A program made the position numbers and the translations under genes. From assembly GCF_018917235.1 (NCBI RefSeq), contig NZ_JAHLOF010000002.1:1-64000 (forward strand): 64,000 nucleotides of DNA. Reading direction: 5' to 3'. Shown piece by piece: positions 1 through 8,462 of this stretch. Origin of the DNA: Metaclostridioides mangenotii (GTDB lineage: Bacteria > Bacillota > Clostridia > Peptostreptococcales > Peptostreptococcaceae). The stretch's first letter is position 1, and each line of letters begins with the position of its first letter. Below the pieces are notes generated by a model. That model worked only from the letters and a program-made list of their open reading frames with translations, did no database searches and had not been told where the DNA came from.

Positions 1-124
<124 letters not shown>

Positions 125-247
125 AATTTGATGGCTCAGATACTATTGTTATCAAAATATCTGGCTTTATATGGTTTGTTTCTTGTTTTCTTATAAATTA
201 ACCTACTGTTTAATTTTCAATGTTCTTTTTGTACCCGCTTCGAGTAC

Positions 248-283
248 ATGTATAATAATATCACCTTATTTTAATATGGTCAA
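248..283 (-). promoter_or_regulatory. rRNA operon promoter
   Basis: On the minus strand a -35 TTGACC (278-283) is separated by 17 bp from a -10 TATTAT (255-260). Each hexamer matches the sigma-A consensus at 5 of 6 positions. Transcription would start near 248, giving a leader of about 120 nt before the 16S gene. The surrounding sequence is strongly AT-rich, as expected for a UP element. Confidence 0.65.
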
Positions 284-490
284 CTATTTTTTACATTTTT
301 TTTATATTTTTTTAATTTTTTTTTATTTTATTACCTATGTATTGTATTTAACTGTGTTTTATAAAGTCCATTTCTAATCAATTATCTATAATATTAGCTA
401 TTCTTGAAAAGAATTAAAGATCTTATTAAATTATACTTCTTAATACCAAATCAATTAAGTAACTTAATAAAGTGATAAATTAAAATGTTA
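284..490. other. AT-rich spacer, no gene seen
   Basis: This stretch lies upstream of the rRNA promoter and downstream of the permease gene. It is very AT-rich with long T runs. I see no ORF with a ribosome binding site, no RNA gene and no convincing second rRNA promoter. Confidence 0.5.
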
Positions 491-521
491 AAATGACTGT
501 CTAGTATAAGAACAGTCACTT
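491..521 (-). terminator. terminator after the permease gene
   Basis: TGACTGT (494-500) pairs with ACAGTCA (512-518). In the minus-strand RNA the stem extends by a G-U and two A-U pairs to 10 bp, and a U-rich tail follows. It lies about 30 nt past the stop codon of the permease gene. Confidence 0.6.
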
Positions 522-548
522 TAACGCTAAAGTATTAATTGCGAAACC

Positions 549-1922
549 CTATATGATAAACATTGCAACTATAGTTGTTGCTATAAGGCCAATTATAACT
601 GGTTTAAAGTTTCTCTTAGCAAGTTCAATTGGATCAACTCCACAAATTGCTGCTGCAGATATCAATCCCCATGGTACTAGGCATCCACCACCTACCCAGA
701 TACCAGCAATTTGACCTAAAGCTGCCAAAGCTCCAATACTTGCGTTTATTGCGGTTCCGAAGACAGAAGCCAAGGATCCTACTAGAGAGATTCCCGAAAA
801 ACCTGAACCATCTAATCCGGTTATAGCCCCTACTACAGTTTGTATACCAGCAACTGCAACTTTATTTAGTGGTACTGAATTTGATATGGCAATACCTATA
901 TCAGATAAAAGGCCGCCAGATCCCTTTGCCAATACAGGACCAAATACACTTGTAAGCGGATCGACTTCTCCCATATAAAAGAAAGCTGCTATCGGAATTA
1001 TGGCACCAAATATTTTTATTCCAAACACAAAACCCTCTATTATATTTTCACAGACTTTATCAAAACTGTCTTTACCATAGTTCATAAGATCAATTAAAAT
1101 AATTAAAAATACAGCAGTTCCGCCTAATAGTGCAGTTGCATCGCCACCTTTTAAGTCGAAAATAAACATTACTGCTATATCCATTGTAAATGCTACTCCT
1201 ACCATCAATGTTGCTATTCTAGCTTTTATATTAAATTTTTTCTCTTGTTTCTCTTCTGCATCTCTTACTTCATTTAAAAATAACCCCTTTTTTATATCTC
1301 TCTTTAAAGTATAAAAAGCAACAGCTATAGTTACTATTGCCATTACCCAAAATAAAATCATCCCATCGTTAATTACATCTGCCACTTCAACTCCTGCAGC
1401 TCCAGATGTTATACTGGGAGCCCCTTGTATAAAAAAATCGGTAGATAACGCAAGACCATGACCAAATAAATTTAGTGCCACTGCTACTCCAATAGCAGGT
1501 AATCCAGCTCTAATCGCCACTGGCAAGAATATCGCCCCAACTAACGCTACTGCTGGGGTAGGCCAGAAAAACCAAGATAAAATCAACATAACTACTCCTG
1601 TGACAAAAAACGCAGAAGTTGGATTTTTAATTACTTTAGAAAACGGCTTAACCATATACTCAATAGCGTCATTTTCTTCTAATGCTTTTGATAAAGCAAC
1701 CATTATTGCTATTATAAGTATTATTGGACCCAGCTCGTTTAAAGATATTATAAAAGAATTAAAAACTGCTCCTATAGCACCAAAAAGAGTCTTATTATAA
1801 AAAATTCCTAGAGAAAAAATCCCTAAGATGCAAGGAACAACAGTATCCTTTTTTAATATCATGGTTACTAAAATAATAAAGATAAACGAAATATAAATAT
1901 AGTGTGCTGTTGTCAAAGCCAT
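549..1922 (-). CDS. multi-pass membrane transporter, ion transporter superfamily-like
   Basis: The 457-residue protein is almost entirely hydrophobic, with roughly eleven to twelve membrane segments in two halves. A charged cytoplasmic loop (DIKKGLFLNEVRDAEEKQEKK) lies near residue 210. Each half contains a small-residue-rich re-entrant-like stretch (for example GLDGSGFSGISLVGSLAS), which resembles carboxylate and Na+/H+ antiporter families such as DcuC, GntP or CitM. I cannot name the substrate. ATG at 1922 follows a GGGG-type ribosome binding site. It sits 72 bp downstream of glyA on the same strand and may be partly co-transcribed with it. Confidence 0.7.
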   Translation of the reverse strand: MALTTAHYIYISFIFIILVTMILKKDTVVPCILGIFSLGIFYNKTLFGAIGAVFNSFIISLNELGPIILIIAIMVALSKALEENDAIEYMVKPFSKVIKNPTSAFFVTGVVMLILSWFFWPTPAVALVGAIFLPVAIRAGLPAIGVAVALNLFGHGLALSTDFFIQGAPSITSGAAGVEVADVINDGMILFWVMAIVTIAVAFYTLKRDIKKGLFLNEVRDAEEKQEKKFNIKARIATLMVGVAFTMDIAVMFIFDLKGGDATALLGGTAVFLIILIDLMNYGKDSFDKVCENIIEGFVFGIKIFGAIIPIAAFFYMGEVDPLTSVFGPVLAKGSGGLLSDIGIAISNSVPLNKVAVAGIQTVVGAITGLDGSGFSGISLVGSLASVFGTAINASIGALAALGQIAGIWVGGGCLVPWGLISAAAICGVDPIELAKRNFKPVIIGLIATTIVAMFII

Positions 1923-1951
1923 ATATATTTCCCCTTTTCAAAAGATAATAT

Positions 1952-1980
1952 ATTATATGGGCAATTTGACAGTTTGTTAC
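1952..1980 (-). promoter_or_regulatory. possible promoter of the permease gene
   Basis: A perfect -10 TATAAT (1952-1957) has a weak -35 GTAACA (1975-1980) at 17 bp on the minus strand, in the short gap after glyA. It would allow transcription independent of glyA. Confidence 0.4.
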
Positions 1981-1994
1981 AGCACACTATCATA

Positions 1995-3239
1995 TTAATC
2001 CATCAGATTGTATTGATTGTAAAGAGGATATTTCTCAGTCAAATCTACTACAAGTTTTTGAGCATTCACTTCGTCATTTTCAGTTAAGCATAAATCAATT
2101 GCTTCAGCTATTACAACCATATCCGCTTCTTTCATACCTCTTGTAGTAACTGCTGGAGTCCCTATTCTCACACCACTTGTTACAAAAGGGCCATTTGGAT
2201 CAAAAGGAATCGTATTTTTATTTACAGTTATATAAGCATCATCTAATCTCTTTTCAGCTTCTTTACCAGTTATCGCCTTATTAGTTAAATCCAATAAAAT
2301 CAAGTGGTTATCAGTTCCTCCAGAAATTAATTCAAAGCCTCTATTCCTTAGTTCATCGGCTAAAACCCTCGCATTTTTTACAACTTGATTTTGATATTCT
2401 TTAAAATCTTCACTAAGAGCTTCTTTAAAACATACAGCCTTTGAAGCGATTATATGCTCTAGTGGACCACCTTGTATTCCTGGAAATATAGCTTTATCAA
2501 TTGCTTTAGCATATTCTTCCTTACATAATATTGCTCCTCCACGTGGGCCCCTCAAAGTTTTATGAGTAGTAGTCGTAACAAAATCAGCAAACTCACATGG
2601 ATTTTGATGAAGTCCAGCGGCGACTAGACCCGCTATGTGAGCCATATCTACCATAAGTAGAGCTCCTACCTCATCTGCTATAACTTTAAACTTTTTAAAA
2701 TCTATTTCCCTTGGATATGCACTTGCTCCAGCCACTATCATCTTCGGCTTTACTTCATGTGCGACCTTTCTAACATTTTCAAAATCTATAGTACCATCTT
2801 CAGTTGAAACTCCATACTCATGAAAGTCAAAGTATTGTCCAGAAATACTTACCTTTGAACCATGAGTTAAGTGACCTCCTTGAGATAAATTCATACCCAT
2901 AACCACATCTCCTGGTTTTAGCATTGCAAAGTACACTCCTAAATTAGCATTCGCACCTGAATGTGGTTGAACATTTGCGTGTTCAGCCCCAAATATTCTT
3001 TTTAGTCTTTCGATTGCTATTGTTTCAATTTCATCTATATATTCGCATCCACCATAGTATCTTCTGCCTGGATACCCTTCCGCATACTTATTGGTCAAAT
3101 GACTTCCCATGGATTCCATCACCGGTAATGAGACTATATTTTCAGAGGCGATCAATTCTATGTTACGTTGTTGCCTCGTAAGCTCTCTTTTCATACTATC
3201 ATAAATTTCTTGATCCATTTTTTTTAAATTTTTAAACAT
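1995..3239 (-). CDS. glyA: serine hydroxymethyltransferase
   Basis: GlyA is a PLP enzyme that interconverts serine and glycine while charging tetrahydrofolate with a one-carbon unit in the cytoplasm. The 414-residue length is typical. The PLP-lysine motif [15 protein letters not shown] is intact near residue 225, and HSGANAN and YPGRRYYGG are present in the N-terminal half. ATG at 3239 is preceded by an AGGAGGT ribosome binding site (3245-3251). It has its own strong promoter and an operator-like palindrome upstream, so it is probably regulated at initiation. Confidence 0.97.
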   Translation of the reverse strand: MFKNLKKMDQEIYDSMKRELTRQQRNIELIASENIVSLPVMESMGSHLTNKYAEGYPGRRYYGGCEYIDEIETIAIERLKRIFGAEHANVQPHSGANANLGVYFAMLKPGDVVMGMNLSQGGHLTHGSKVSISGQYFDFHEYGVSTEDGTIDFENVRKVAHEVKPKMIVAGASAYPREIDFKKFKVIADEVGALLMVDMAHIAGLVAAGLHQNPCEFADFVTTTTHKTLRGPRGGAILCKEEYAKAIDKAIFPGIQGGPLEHIIASKAVCFKEALSEDFKEYQNQVVKNARVLADELRNRGFELISGGTDNHLILLDLTNKAITGKEAEKRLDDAYITVNKNTIPFDPNGPFVTSGVRIGTPAVTTRGMKEADMVVIAEAIDLCLTENDEVNAQKLVVDLTEKYPLYNQYNLMD

Positions 3240-3291
3240 GTTACTACCTCCTAAAATATAGTCTTATTATTTTGGTTCCCATAATTTTACA

Positions 3292-3306
3292 TTATCAAAT
3301 TGATAA
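3292..3306. promoter_or_regulatory. operator-like palindrome in the glyA leader
   Basis: TTATCAA-A-TTGATAA is a perfect 7+1+7 inverted repeat just downstream of the predicted glyA transcription start. A one-base loop makes an RNA hairpin unlikely and favours a repressor site. A wider perfect 8-bp inverted repeat, TTTGGTTC (3271-3278) and GAACCAAA (3330-3337), brackets it and overlaps the -10. I do not recognise the regulator. Confidence 0.55.
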
Positions 3307-3323
3307 CAAATTATTAATACATG

Positions 3324-3352
3324 ATTATAGAACCAAAGTAAATAATAGTCAA
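3324..3352 (-). promoter_or_regulatory. glyA promoter
   Basis: On the minus strand -35 TTGACT (3347-3352) and a perfect -10 TATAAT (3324-3329) are 17 bp apart. Transcription would start near 3317 and give a 5' UTR of about 78 nt. Confidence 0.8.
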
Positions 3353-3499
3353 GTATTTTTTTAATTTATGTTTAAATATAAATAATAAGTACAAAATAAT
3401 AAATAGCTTTCAAACGTTTTGATATCAATAATAAAAGGCTATTTTTTATTATTTAAATATTGTTAAAAAAAAATTAATTATTTTTTTTTATAATAGGTA

Positions 3500-3527
3500 T
3501 TAACTTTGCATATAAATTTGATATAAT
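3500..3527 (+). promoter_or_regulatory. promoter of the ThrE-type exporter genes
   Basis: On the plus strand -35 TTAACT (3500-3505) lies 16 bp before a perfect -10 TATAAT (3522-3527), about 33 bp upstream of the first exporter gene. The -35 is weak. Confidence 0.5.
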
Positions 3528-3559
3528 CACAATATCATTACTTTTATTGGAGGTGTGTT

Positions 3560-4348
3560 ATGGGGGAAAAAAGTATCCAAAGCCAGAAAAAAGATGTACT
3601 CAAAGTTGCATTATTTGTTGGTGAGCTTATGATGAAAAACGGTGCTGAAACTTACCGTGTGGAAGATAGTTTGCTTAGAATTTGTAAATCTAGAGGATTT
3701 AATCACGTCAATGTGTTTACAACCCCAACAGTAGTTATCATTTCCGATGAAAAATTTGATGGGTTGTCTTTTATGAAGACTATTGATTTTAGAGGAATAA
3801 ACTTAAATAAAATTTCACTACTAAACGAATTCTCTAGAGAATTTGTAAGCAACAAAGATTACGATACTAAAAGTGCTATCTCTAGGCTATACGAAATACA
3901 AAATTTAAAACCGTATCCAATGCCTATTTATTATACATTTACAGGACTCGGATCAGCATGTTTCGCTTGCTTACTAGGTGGAAATAGCATTTTAAACTTT
4001 ATACTCACATTTATCATAGCGATATGTGCTGCTATTACTTACAATCAAATAATGAGGTTAAGTTCTATAACAGTTTTTTCGTGTTTAGTTACTTCTTTCC
4101 TAATTGCTGTCTCCGGTGTGTTGTTATCAGAGATTGGTATACTTGGAGATCCCAAGATGCTAATCGTTGGATCGATAATGCCACTGCTACCTGGAGTCGC
4201 TTTTATAAAGGCAATTAGGGATTTAATTTCGGGAAATCTACTCTCTGGAATTTCTAGGGCATTTGATGCTGCGATGATTATTGTATCAATAGCCGCAGGT
4301 GTAGGTTTTGTACTTAATATGTGGTATAAAATAGGAGGTATCTTATAA
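3560..4348 (+). CDS. threonine/serine exporter family protein, N-terminal module (YjjP-like)
   Basis: The 262-residue protein has a cytoplasmic N-terminal half with the family segment LMMKNGAETYRVEDSL near residue 30. About five membrane segments follow from residue 120. This is the DUF1212/ThrE layout, where the family exports threonine, serine or small organic acids as a two-part carrier. ATG at 3560 has the ribosome binding site GGAGGT (3549-3554). The stop codon overlaps the ATG of the next gene by one base (TAATG), so translation is coupled and the two products probably form one transporter. The substrate is inferred only from the family. Confidence 0.85.
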   Translation: MGEKSIQSQKKDVLKVALFVGELMMKNGAETYRVEDSLLRICKSRGFNHVNVFTTPTVVIISDEKFDGLSFMKTIDFRGINLNKISLLNEFSREFVSNKDYDTKSAISRLYEIQNLKPYPMPIYYTFTGLGSACFACLLGGNSILNFILTFIIAICAAITYNQIMRLSSITVFSCLVTSFLIAVSGVLLSEIGILGDPKMLIVGSIMPLLPGVAFIKAIRDLISGNLLSGISRAFDAAMIIVSIAAGVGFVLNMWYKIGGIL

Positions 4349-5049
4349 TGACTGATATGCCAATAATTTTGCATTTTTTCTTTTCAGGGCTTGCAACCGT
4401 TGGTTTTGCAGTCTTTTTTAATACTCCTACCCGTCTTTTAGCGCCAGCAGGTATAACTGGTGGTATAGGTTGGATTATTTATATATACTTATTTAATCTA
4501 TCTACAAGTACAGCATTTGCTGGGTTTGTTGCCGGTGCTTTTGTCTCATTGTGTAGTGAAATTCTAGCAAGAAAAATGAAGCAACCGGCTATAGTATTTG
4601 TTATACCAGGTATTCTACCGCTAATCCCCGGGATAGGTCTCTACAATACGATGTTATTTATGATTCAAAAAAATTACTCTATGTCAGTTACTAAAGGAAC
4701 TGATGCTATATTTTTAAGTGCTGCGATAGCCCTTGGAGTACTTGTTATAACATCGCTTGTAAGAACATTGAATATTGTTAGATCTAGGCAGATCGCCGAA
4801 AGAAAACAAAGAAAACTAGCACAAGAAGCTATTAAAGCAGGTAATTCTTCAGAAATCAACCCACAAATTGACAATCAATCAGATTATGGGTATAGCTCAA
4901 CTGAAAGAGGAATTGAAACTAAAGAATACGATTATGAAGTTTTAAATAAAAAATCAGATTCTAATATATCTTGTTATAATGATGACTTTAGTCAAAGTCC
5001 AAGTATAGATTTTGATTTAGATGATTTAGAACCTAAACCAAAGAACTAA
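4348..5049 (+). CDS. threonine/serine exporter family protein, C-terminal module (YjjB-like)
   Basis: The 233-residue partner of the preceding gene has about five membrane segments in residues 1-145, including the family stretch VFVIPGILPLIPGIGLY. A hydrophilic, acidic tail follows (residues 150-233, ending DFDLDDLEPKPKN), which YjjB-type proteins often lack. Its start overlaps the upstream stop, with AGGAGG at 4333-4338. An intrinsic terminator follows the stop. The role of the tail is unknown; it may be a cytoplasmic regulatory or interaction segment. Confidence 0.83.
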   Translation: MTDMPIILHFFFSGLATVGFAVFFNTPTRLLAPAGITGGIGWIIYIYLFNLSTSTAFAGFVAGAFVSLCSEILARKMKQPAIVFVIPGILPLIPGIGLYNTMLFMIQKNYSMSVTKGTDAIFLSAAIALGVLVITSLVRTLNIVRSRQIAERKQRKLAQEAIKAGNSSEINPQIDNQSDYGYSSTERGIETKEYDYEVLNKKSDSNISCYNDDFSQSPSIDFDLDDLEPKPKN

Positions 5050-5060
5050 TATTTAAAAAT

Positions 5061-5106
5061 AAAACCTACTGAATTAGAATACATAAACTAGTCCAGTAGG
5101 TTTTTT
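5061..5106 (+). terminator. intrinsic terminator after the exporter pair
   Basis: AAAACCTACTG (5061-5071) and CAGTAGGTTTT (5094-5104) form a perfect 11-bp stem with a 22-nt loop, followed by a T tract to 5106. The next 227 bp up to the RseC-like stop hold no gene that I can see. Confidence 0.9.
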
Positions 5107-5333
5107 ATATAATTTTTATAACGATCTCATGATTTTTTCCTAATTATAACTTAATTCATAAACAGACTATACGATTTAATAGTAACAGAAACTAAAAATA
5201 CAAAATAAAAATGGGTTATTAAAATCAACTAAATCACAAGATACGAAATGTAATTCAATGAATTTTATAACCCTAATCTAATCCATATATTTTTATAATA
5301 AATTCATATATATTATTACCTTTTAGATATTAC

Positions 5334-5771
5334 CTATAAATCAATTAAAATTCTAGTTACTACTGGAATATAATTTCTACTATCTTTAAATTTTTTATCA
5401 TTTGCCTTCATCCACAAATAAGAAGCTAATGTTAGCGCAATTCCAATAACTGCACATATTATTTCTGTATTACCAGAAAAACCTAAAGCATTTAACGTAT
5501 AATAAGTTCCGATTGTACCAACAAGCAGAGCAATTAATGGAACTATATAAACTATAGCAGCTGCCTTAATAACATTTATGTTATCCATATTAACTTCAAC
5601 GTGATCCCCTACTTTTGCACCGTACGTATTATCAACTTCAACGAGTATATCCTTGCTCTCAGATGAAACTGTAGCACATTTTCCACAATGAGCACATGCT
5701 GAGTGTTGTTGCATCTGAACCTTTGCAGTTACCTCATCGATAATTTCAACAATAAATCCACTTTGATTCAT
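5334..5771 (-). CDS. SoxR-reducing system protein RseC-like membrane protein
   Basis: From ATG 5771 the protein has 145 residues. The N-terminal soluble domain carries a cysteine cluster (SACAHCGKC, about residues 25-33). Two membrane segments follow (about 68-90 and 97-117) and then a basic tail, which is the RseC/MucC (PF04246) layout. In clostridia such proteins often accompany electron-transfer systems; here the neighbour is csoR. A longer reading frame starts at 5825, but the AAGGAGGAG ribosome binding site (5778-5786) fits ATG 5771. That site overlaps the csoR stop, so the genes are translationally linked. Confidence 0.8.
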   Translation of the reverse strand: MNQSGFIVEIIDEVTAKVQMQQHSACAHCGKCATVSSESKDILVEVDNTYGAKVGDHVEVNMDNINVIKAAAIVYIVPLIALLVGTIGTYYTLNALGFSGNTEIICAVIGIALTLASYLWMKANDKKFKDSRNYIPVVTRILIDL

Positions 5772-5784
5772 TAAAAACTCCTCC

Positions 5785-6078
5785 TTACTTAGTAAACTTA
5801 TTAATAGTGTCCATAAGTTCTTCAATTGTGTTATCTGTTTCTAAATAATCATCGTGCTTAATACTTTCAGTTACACAACCTTTAATGTGATTTTCAAGAA
5901 GTATAGTCCCAACTTTATTTATTGCAGATCTAACAGCTGAAATCTGAACAAGTATGTCTACACAGTATCTTTCGTCTTCAACCATCTTTTGAATTCCCTT
6001 TACTTGCCCCTCTATCTTCTTAAGTCTCTTCGAAAGAGCATCCTTATTATTTACTTGAGATAACTTTTTTTCTTCCAT
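5785..6078 (-). CDS. csoR: CsoR-type metal-sensing repressor
   Basis: The 97-residue all-helical protein belongs to the DUF156/CsoR-FrmR family of tetrameric repressors. The Cu(I) ligand set is visible: C39 in RYCVDIL, and H64 and C68 in ENHIKGC. This matches the C-H-C pattern of copper sensors rather than the two-Cys CstR pattern. It is first in a two-gene operon with the RseC-like gene. The promoter overlaps a TACC-N6-GGTA inverted repeat, consistent with autoregulation. Copper as the signal is inferred from these residues; no copper exporter gene lies nearby. Confidence 0.88.
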   Translation of the reverse strand: MEEKKLSQVNNKDALSKRLKKIEGQVKGIQKMVEDERYCVDILVQISAVRSAINKVGTILLENHIKGCVTESIKHDDYLETDNTIEELMDTINKFTK

Positions 6079-6124
6079 AAATTCACCTCATACGTTTTTT
6101 CTAGCTTATTTAGCTTTTATATCT

Positions 6125-6160
6125 ATTATAGGTTTTTCTTTCAAATACCTCAAGTGGTAA
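6125..6160 (-). promoter_or_regulatory. csoR promoter with a likely CsoR operator
   Basis: A -10 TATAAT (6125-6130) lies 17 bp from -35 TTGAGG (6148-6153). The half-sites TACC (6146-6149) and GGTA (6156-6159), spaced by 6 bp, straddle the -35. This is the general shape of CsoR operators and would place the repressor over the polymerase site. Confidence 0.6.
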
Positions 6161-6162
6161 TT

Positions 6163-6269
6163 ATGGGTCGCTAAATAAATTACATTATAGATTGATGCTC
6201 CACGGCAAAATTATCGGTACGATTTTGATTGTCGCATCACCCTATAATGAATTTATTTAGCTGGACCAT
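6163..6269. repeat. long imperfect palindrome between csoR and aspS
   Basis: The left arm (GCTAAATAAATT-A-CATTATAG, 6170-6190) and right arm (CTATAATGAATTTATTTAGC, 6242-6261) are complementary over 20 bp with one bulged base. The pairing continues outward through ATGGGTC and GGACCAT. Inside, GATGC pairs with GCATC and CAAAAT with ATTTTG, so the whole 107 bp can fold into one long hairpin. There is no T tract. It may be a small structured RNA, a miniature inverted-repeat element or a regulatory structure. Confidence 0.6.
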
Positions 6270-6288
6270 TCTTTGGGGTTAGAAGGAG

Positions 6289-6339
6289 ATAAAAATATAT
6301 TATATTTTTATGCTTATTAAAACTAATGTTTTAATAAGC
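6289..6339. repeat. two adjacent perfect hairpins
   Basis: The first is an AT-only palindrome with 11-bp arms around one base (6289-6311). Directly abutting it, GCTTATTAAAAC (6312-6323) and GTTTTAATAAGC (6328-6339) form a perfect 12-bp stem with loop TAAT. Neither has a clear T tract on the minus strand, but together they may end or stabilise the aspS transcript. Confidence 0.65.
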
Positions 6340-6364
6340 GTTTGATTTAAAATCTTTTCAAGAC

Positions 6365-6508
6365 CTTAAAACCGTTAGGTTAATATAATAATCTTCTTTT
6401 CATTCACTTAAAACCGCTAGGTTAATATAATAATCTTCTCTTCATTCACTTAAAACCGCTAGGTTAATATAATAATCTTCTCTTCATTCACTTAAAACCG
6501 TTAGGTTA
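6365..6508. repeat. 42-bp tandem repeat, 3.4 copies
   Basis: Copies start at 6365, 6407 and 6449, and a fourth, 18-bp partial copy starts at 6491. Copies two and three are identical; copy one differs at two positions (T for C). The unit begins CTTAAAACCGCTAGGTTAAT and carries a small AACC-GGTT inverted repeat. The partial copy overlaps the aspS stop codon, so the array forms the start of the aspS 3' UTR. There are no variable spacers, so it is not a CRISPR. Confidence 0.92.
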
Positions 6509-8287
6509 TTTTTGTGGTACTATCTTTAAACCTAACTCTTCAAGTTGCTTATCTTCAGCTGGTGTTGGAGCATTAGTAAGTGGACAAGCAGCATTTTGAT
6601 TTTTAGGGAATGCTATTACCTCTCTTATATTATTTTCTTTTGCAAGTAGCATTACTAGTCTATCTAAACCAATAGCTATTCCTGCATGAGGAGGTGCTCC
6701 ATATTTAAATGCTTCTATAAAGTATCCAAATCTTTCTTCAACTGTTTCATCTGAAAGCCCAAGAGCTTTAAACATTCTTTTTTGTACTTCAGAATCAGAT
6801 ATTCTAACACTTCCACCACCAAGTTCATATCCATTTGCTACAATATCATAAGCCTTAGCTTTCAAAGATGCTTTGTCTTCTTGCTCTATTTTGTCTAAGT
6901 CTTCATCAAGTGGCGATGTGAACGGATGGTGCATTGGAGCAAATGTTCCTGTTTCTTCGTCTTCCTCAAATATAGGGAATTCAGTAACCCAAAGTAATTC
7001 AAATTTATCTTTATCCTGAAGTCCCAATCTATTTGCAGCTTCTAATCTAACTTGACCTAAAGCATCGAAAACTACAGAGTTTTTATCTGCTACAAATAAT
7101 AGTAAATCTCCTACATGAGCATCCATTCTATCTACTATTTTATTTAATTCTTCTTCTGTAAAGAATTTAGCTATTGGAGAAGTAACACCTTCATCAGTTA
7201 TTTTCATCCAAGCTAATCCCTTAGCTTTATAAGTTTTAGCATGATCTTCTAGAGATGTTATTTGCTTTCTAGTAAAATCATCTGCATGACCTTTTACATT
7301 TATTCCTCTAACACTGTTTCCCGGTTTAGTTGCATCTGCAAATACTTTAAATCCACAGTCAGCTACTATGTCAGATATGTTTACAAGTTCGAATCCAAAT
7401 CTTAAATCAGGTTTGTCTGAACCGTATTTTTCCATCGCTTCTACATACTTCATTTGTCTAATTGGTAATTCTATGTCTACTCCGACAGTTTCTTTAAAAA
7501 TCTCTTTTAGCATGCCTTCCATCATTGTAATAACATCATCTTGCTCCACGAAAGACATTTCGCAGTCTATTTGTGTAAACTCTGGTTGTCTATCAGCTCT
7601 CAAGTCCTCATCTCTGAAACACTTAACTATTTGGAAATATTTATCCATTCCTGACAGCATTAATAACTGTTTTAGTAATTGTGGAGATTGTGGTAGACCG
7701 TAGAACTTTCCTTGGTTAACTCTACTTGGCACTAAATAATCCCTAGCTCCTTCTGGAGTCGGATTTATTAAAAATGGTGTCTCTATTTCACAGAATCCAT
7801 CATTTGATAAATAACGTCTTACTATGTTAGTCACTTGGTGTCTAAGTAGTAAATTATTTTGCATATGAGGTTTTCTAAGATCTAAATATCTGTACTTAAG
7901 TCTTAAAGCTTCAGAAACATCATCGTCATCTTTTATATAAATCGGAGGTGTCTCTGATTTATTAAGTATCCTAAGTTCTGTAGCAAAAACTTCAATGTCT
8001 CCTGTAGGCATATTTGGGTTTTTAGATTGTCTTTCAGAAACTTTTCCCTTAATTGCTATTACATATTCAGAACCTAATTCATCAGATTTTTCGAATGCTT
8101 CTTTGTTTACATCTACATCAAATACAATTTGACATATACCACTTCTATCTCTCAAATCTGTAAAAACTAGTCCACCTAAATTTCTTTTCTTTTGTACCCA
8201 TCCCATGAGTACAACTTCTTCGTCTATATTAGTCTCTCTTAACTCACCACAGTAATGAGTTCGCTTTAATCCATTTAACGTATCCAA
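6506..8287 (-). CDS. aspS: aspartyl-tRNA synthetase
   Basis: AspS charges tRNA-Asp in the cytoplasm. The 593-residue bacterial-type enzyme has an N-terminal OB-fold (about 1-110) and the class II core with RYLDLR and FRDEDLRADRQPEFTQID. A GAD insertion sits near 290-400, and the C-terminal motif 3 reads GIAIGLDRLVML. The start is TTG at 8287 with a GGAGGT ribosome binding site (8294-8299) at 6 bp; no in-frame ATG is better placed. It follows hisS by 175 bp, and the tandem repeat covers its stop codon. No T-box leader was found. Confidence 0.97.
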   Translation of the reverse strand: MDTLNGLKRTHYCGELRETNIDEEVVLMGWVQKKRNLGGLVFTDLRDRSGICQIVFDVDVNKEAFEKSDELGSEYVIAIKGKVSERQSKNPNMPTGDIEVFATELRILNKSETPPIYIKDDDDVSEALRLKYRYLDLRKPHMQNNLLLRHQVTNIVRRYLSNDGFCEIETPFLINPTPEGARDYLVPSRVNQGKFYGLPQSPQLLKQLLMLSGMDKYFQIVKCFRDEDLRADRQPEFTQIDCEMSFVEQDDVITMMEGMLKEIFKETVGVDIELPIRQMKYVEAMEKYGSDKPDLRFGFELVNISDIVADCGFKVFADATKPGNSVRGINVKGHADDFTRKQITSLEDHAKTYKAKGLAWMKITDEGVTSPIAKFFTEEELNKIVDRMDAHVGDLLLFVADKNSVVFDALGQVRLEAANRLGLQDKDKFELLWVTEFPIFEEDEETGTFAPMHHPFTSPLDEDLDKIEQEDKASLKAKAYDIVANGYELGGGSVRISDSEVQKRMFKALGLSDETVEERFGYFIEAFKYGAPPHAGIAIGLDRLVMLLAKENNIREVIAFPKNQNAACPLTNAPTPAEDKQLEELGLKIVPQK

Positions 8288-8345
8288 AATGCTACCTCCA
8301 TCTATTATAGTATCGTACTATTATAACTCTATCACAATTATTAAA

Positions 8346-8372
8346 ATTATCATTTTGTATTTGATCTGTCAA
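8346..8372 (-). promoter_or_regulatory. possible aspS promoter in the hisS-aspS gap
   Basis: A perfect -35 TTGACA (8367-8372) has GATAAT (8346-8351) at a short 15-bp spacing. The same gap has an 11-bp inverted repeat, TATCGTACTAT (8311-8321 region) with ATAGTACGATA near 8390, which could fold the leader. Both calls are tentative. Confidence 0.35.
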
Positions 8373-8462
8373 TATACTTGTATCTCTATAGTACGATATT
8401 CAAACTATTAATTACAATCATTTAAAACTACTAAAGCATATTTAATAATCAAAATAATAAAA

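Noticed and set aside
171-377. 68-codon plus-strand frame rich in Phe, Tyr and Ile
   Set aside because: It lies in the AT-rich rRNA promoter and leader region, has no ribosome binding site, and its composition is what random AT-rich DNA gives.
6365-6508. Tandem repeats as a possible CRISPR array
   Set aside because: The 42-bp units abut directly with no variable spacers, and no cas gene is in the window.
8288-8462. T-box riboswitch upstream of aspS
   Set aside because: No TGGNACC antiterminator motif or specifier stem is seen on the minus strand; only a weak promoter and an 11-bp inverted repeat were found.
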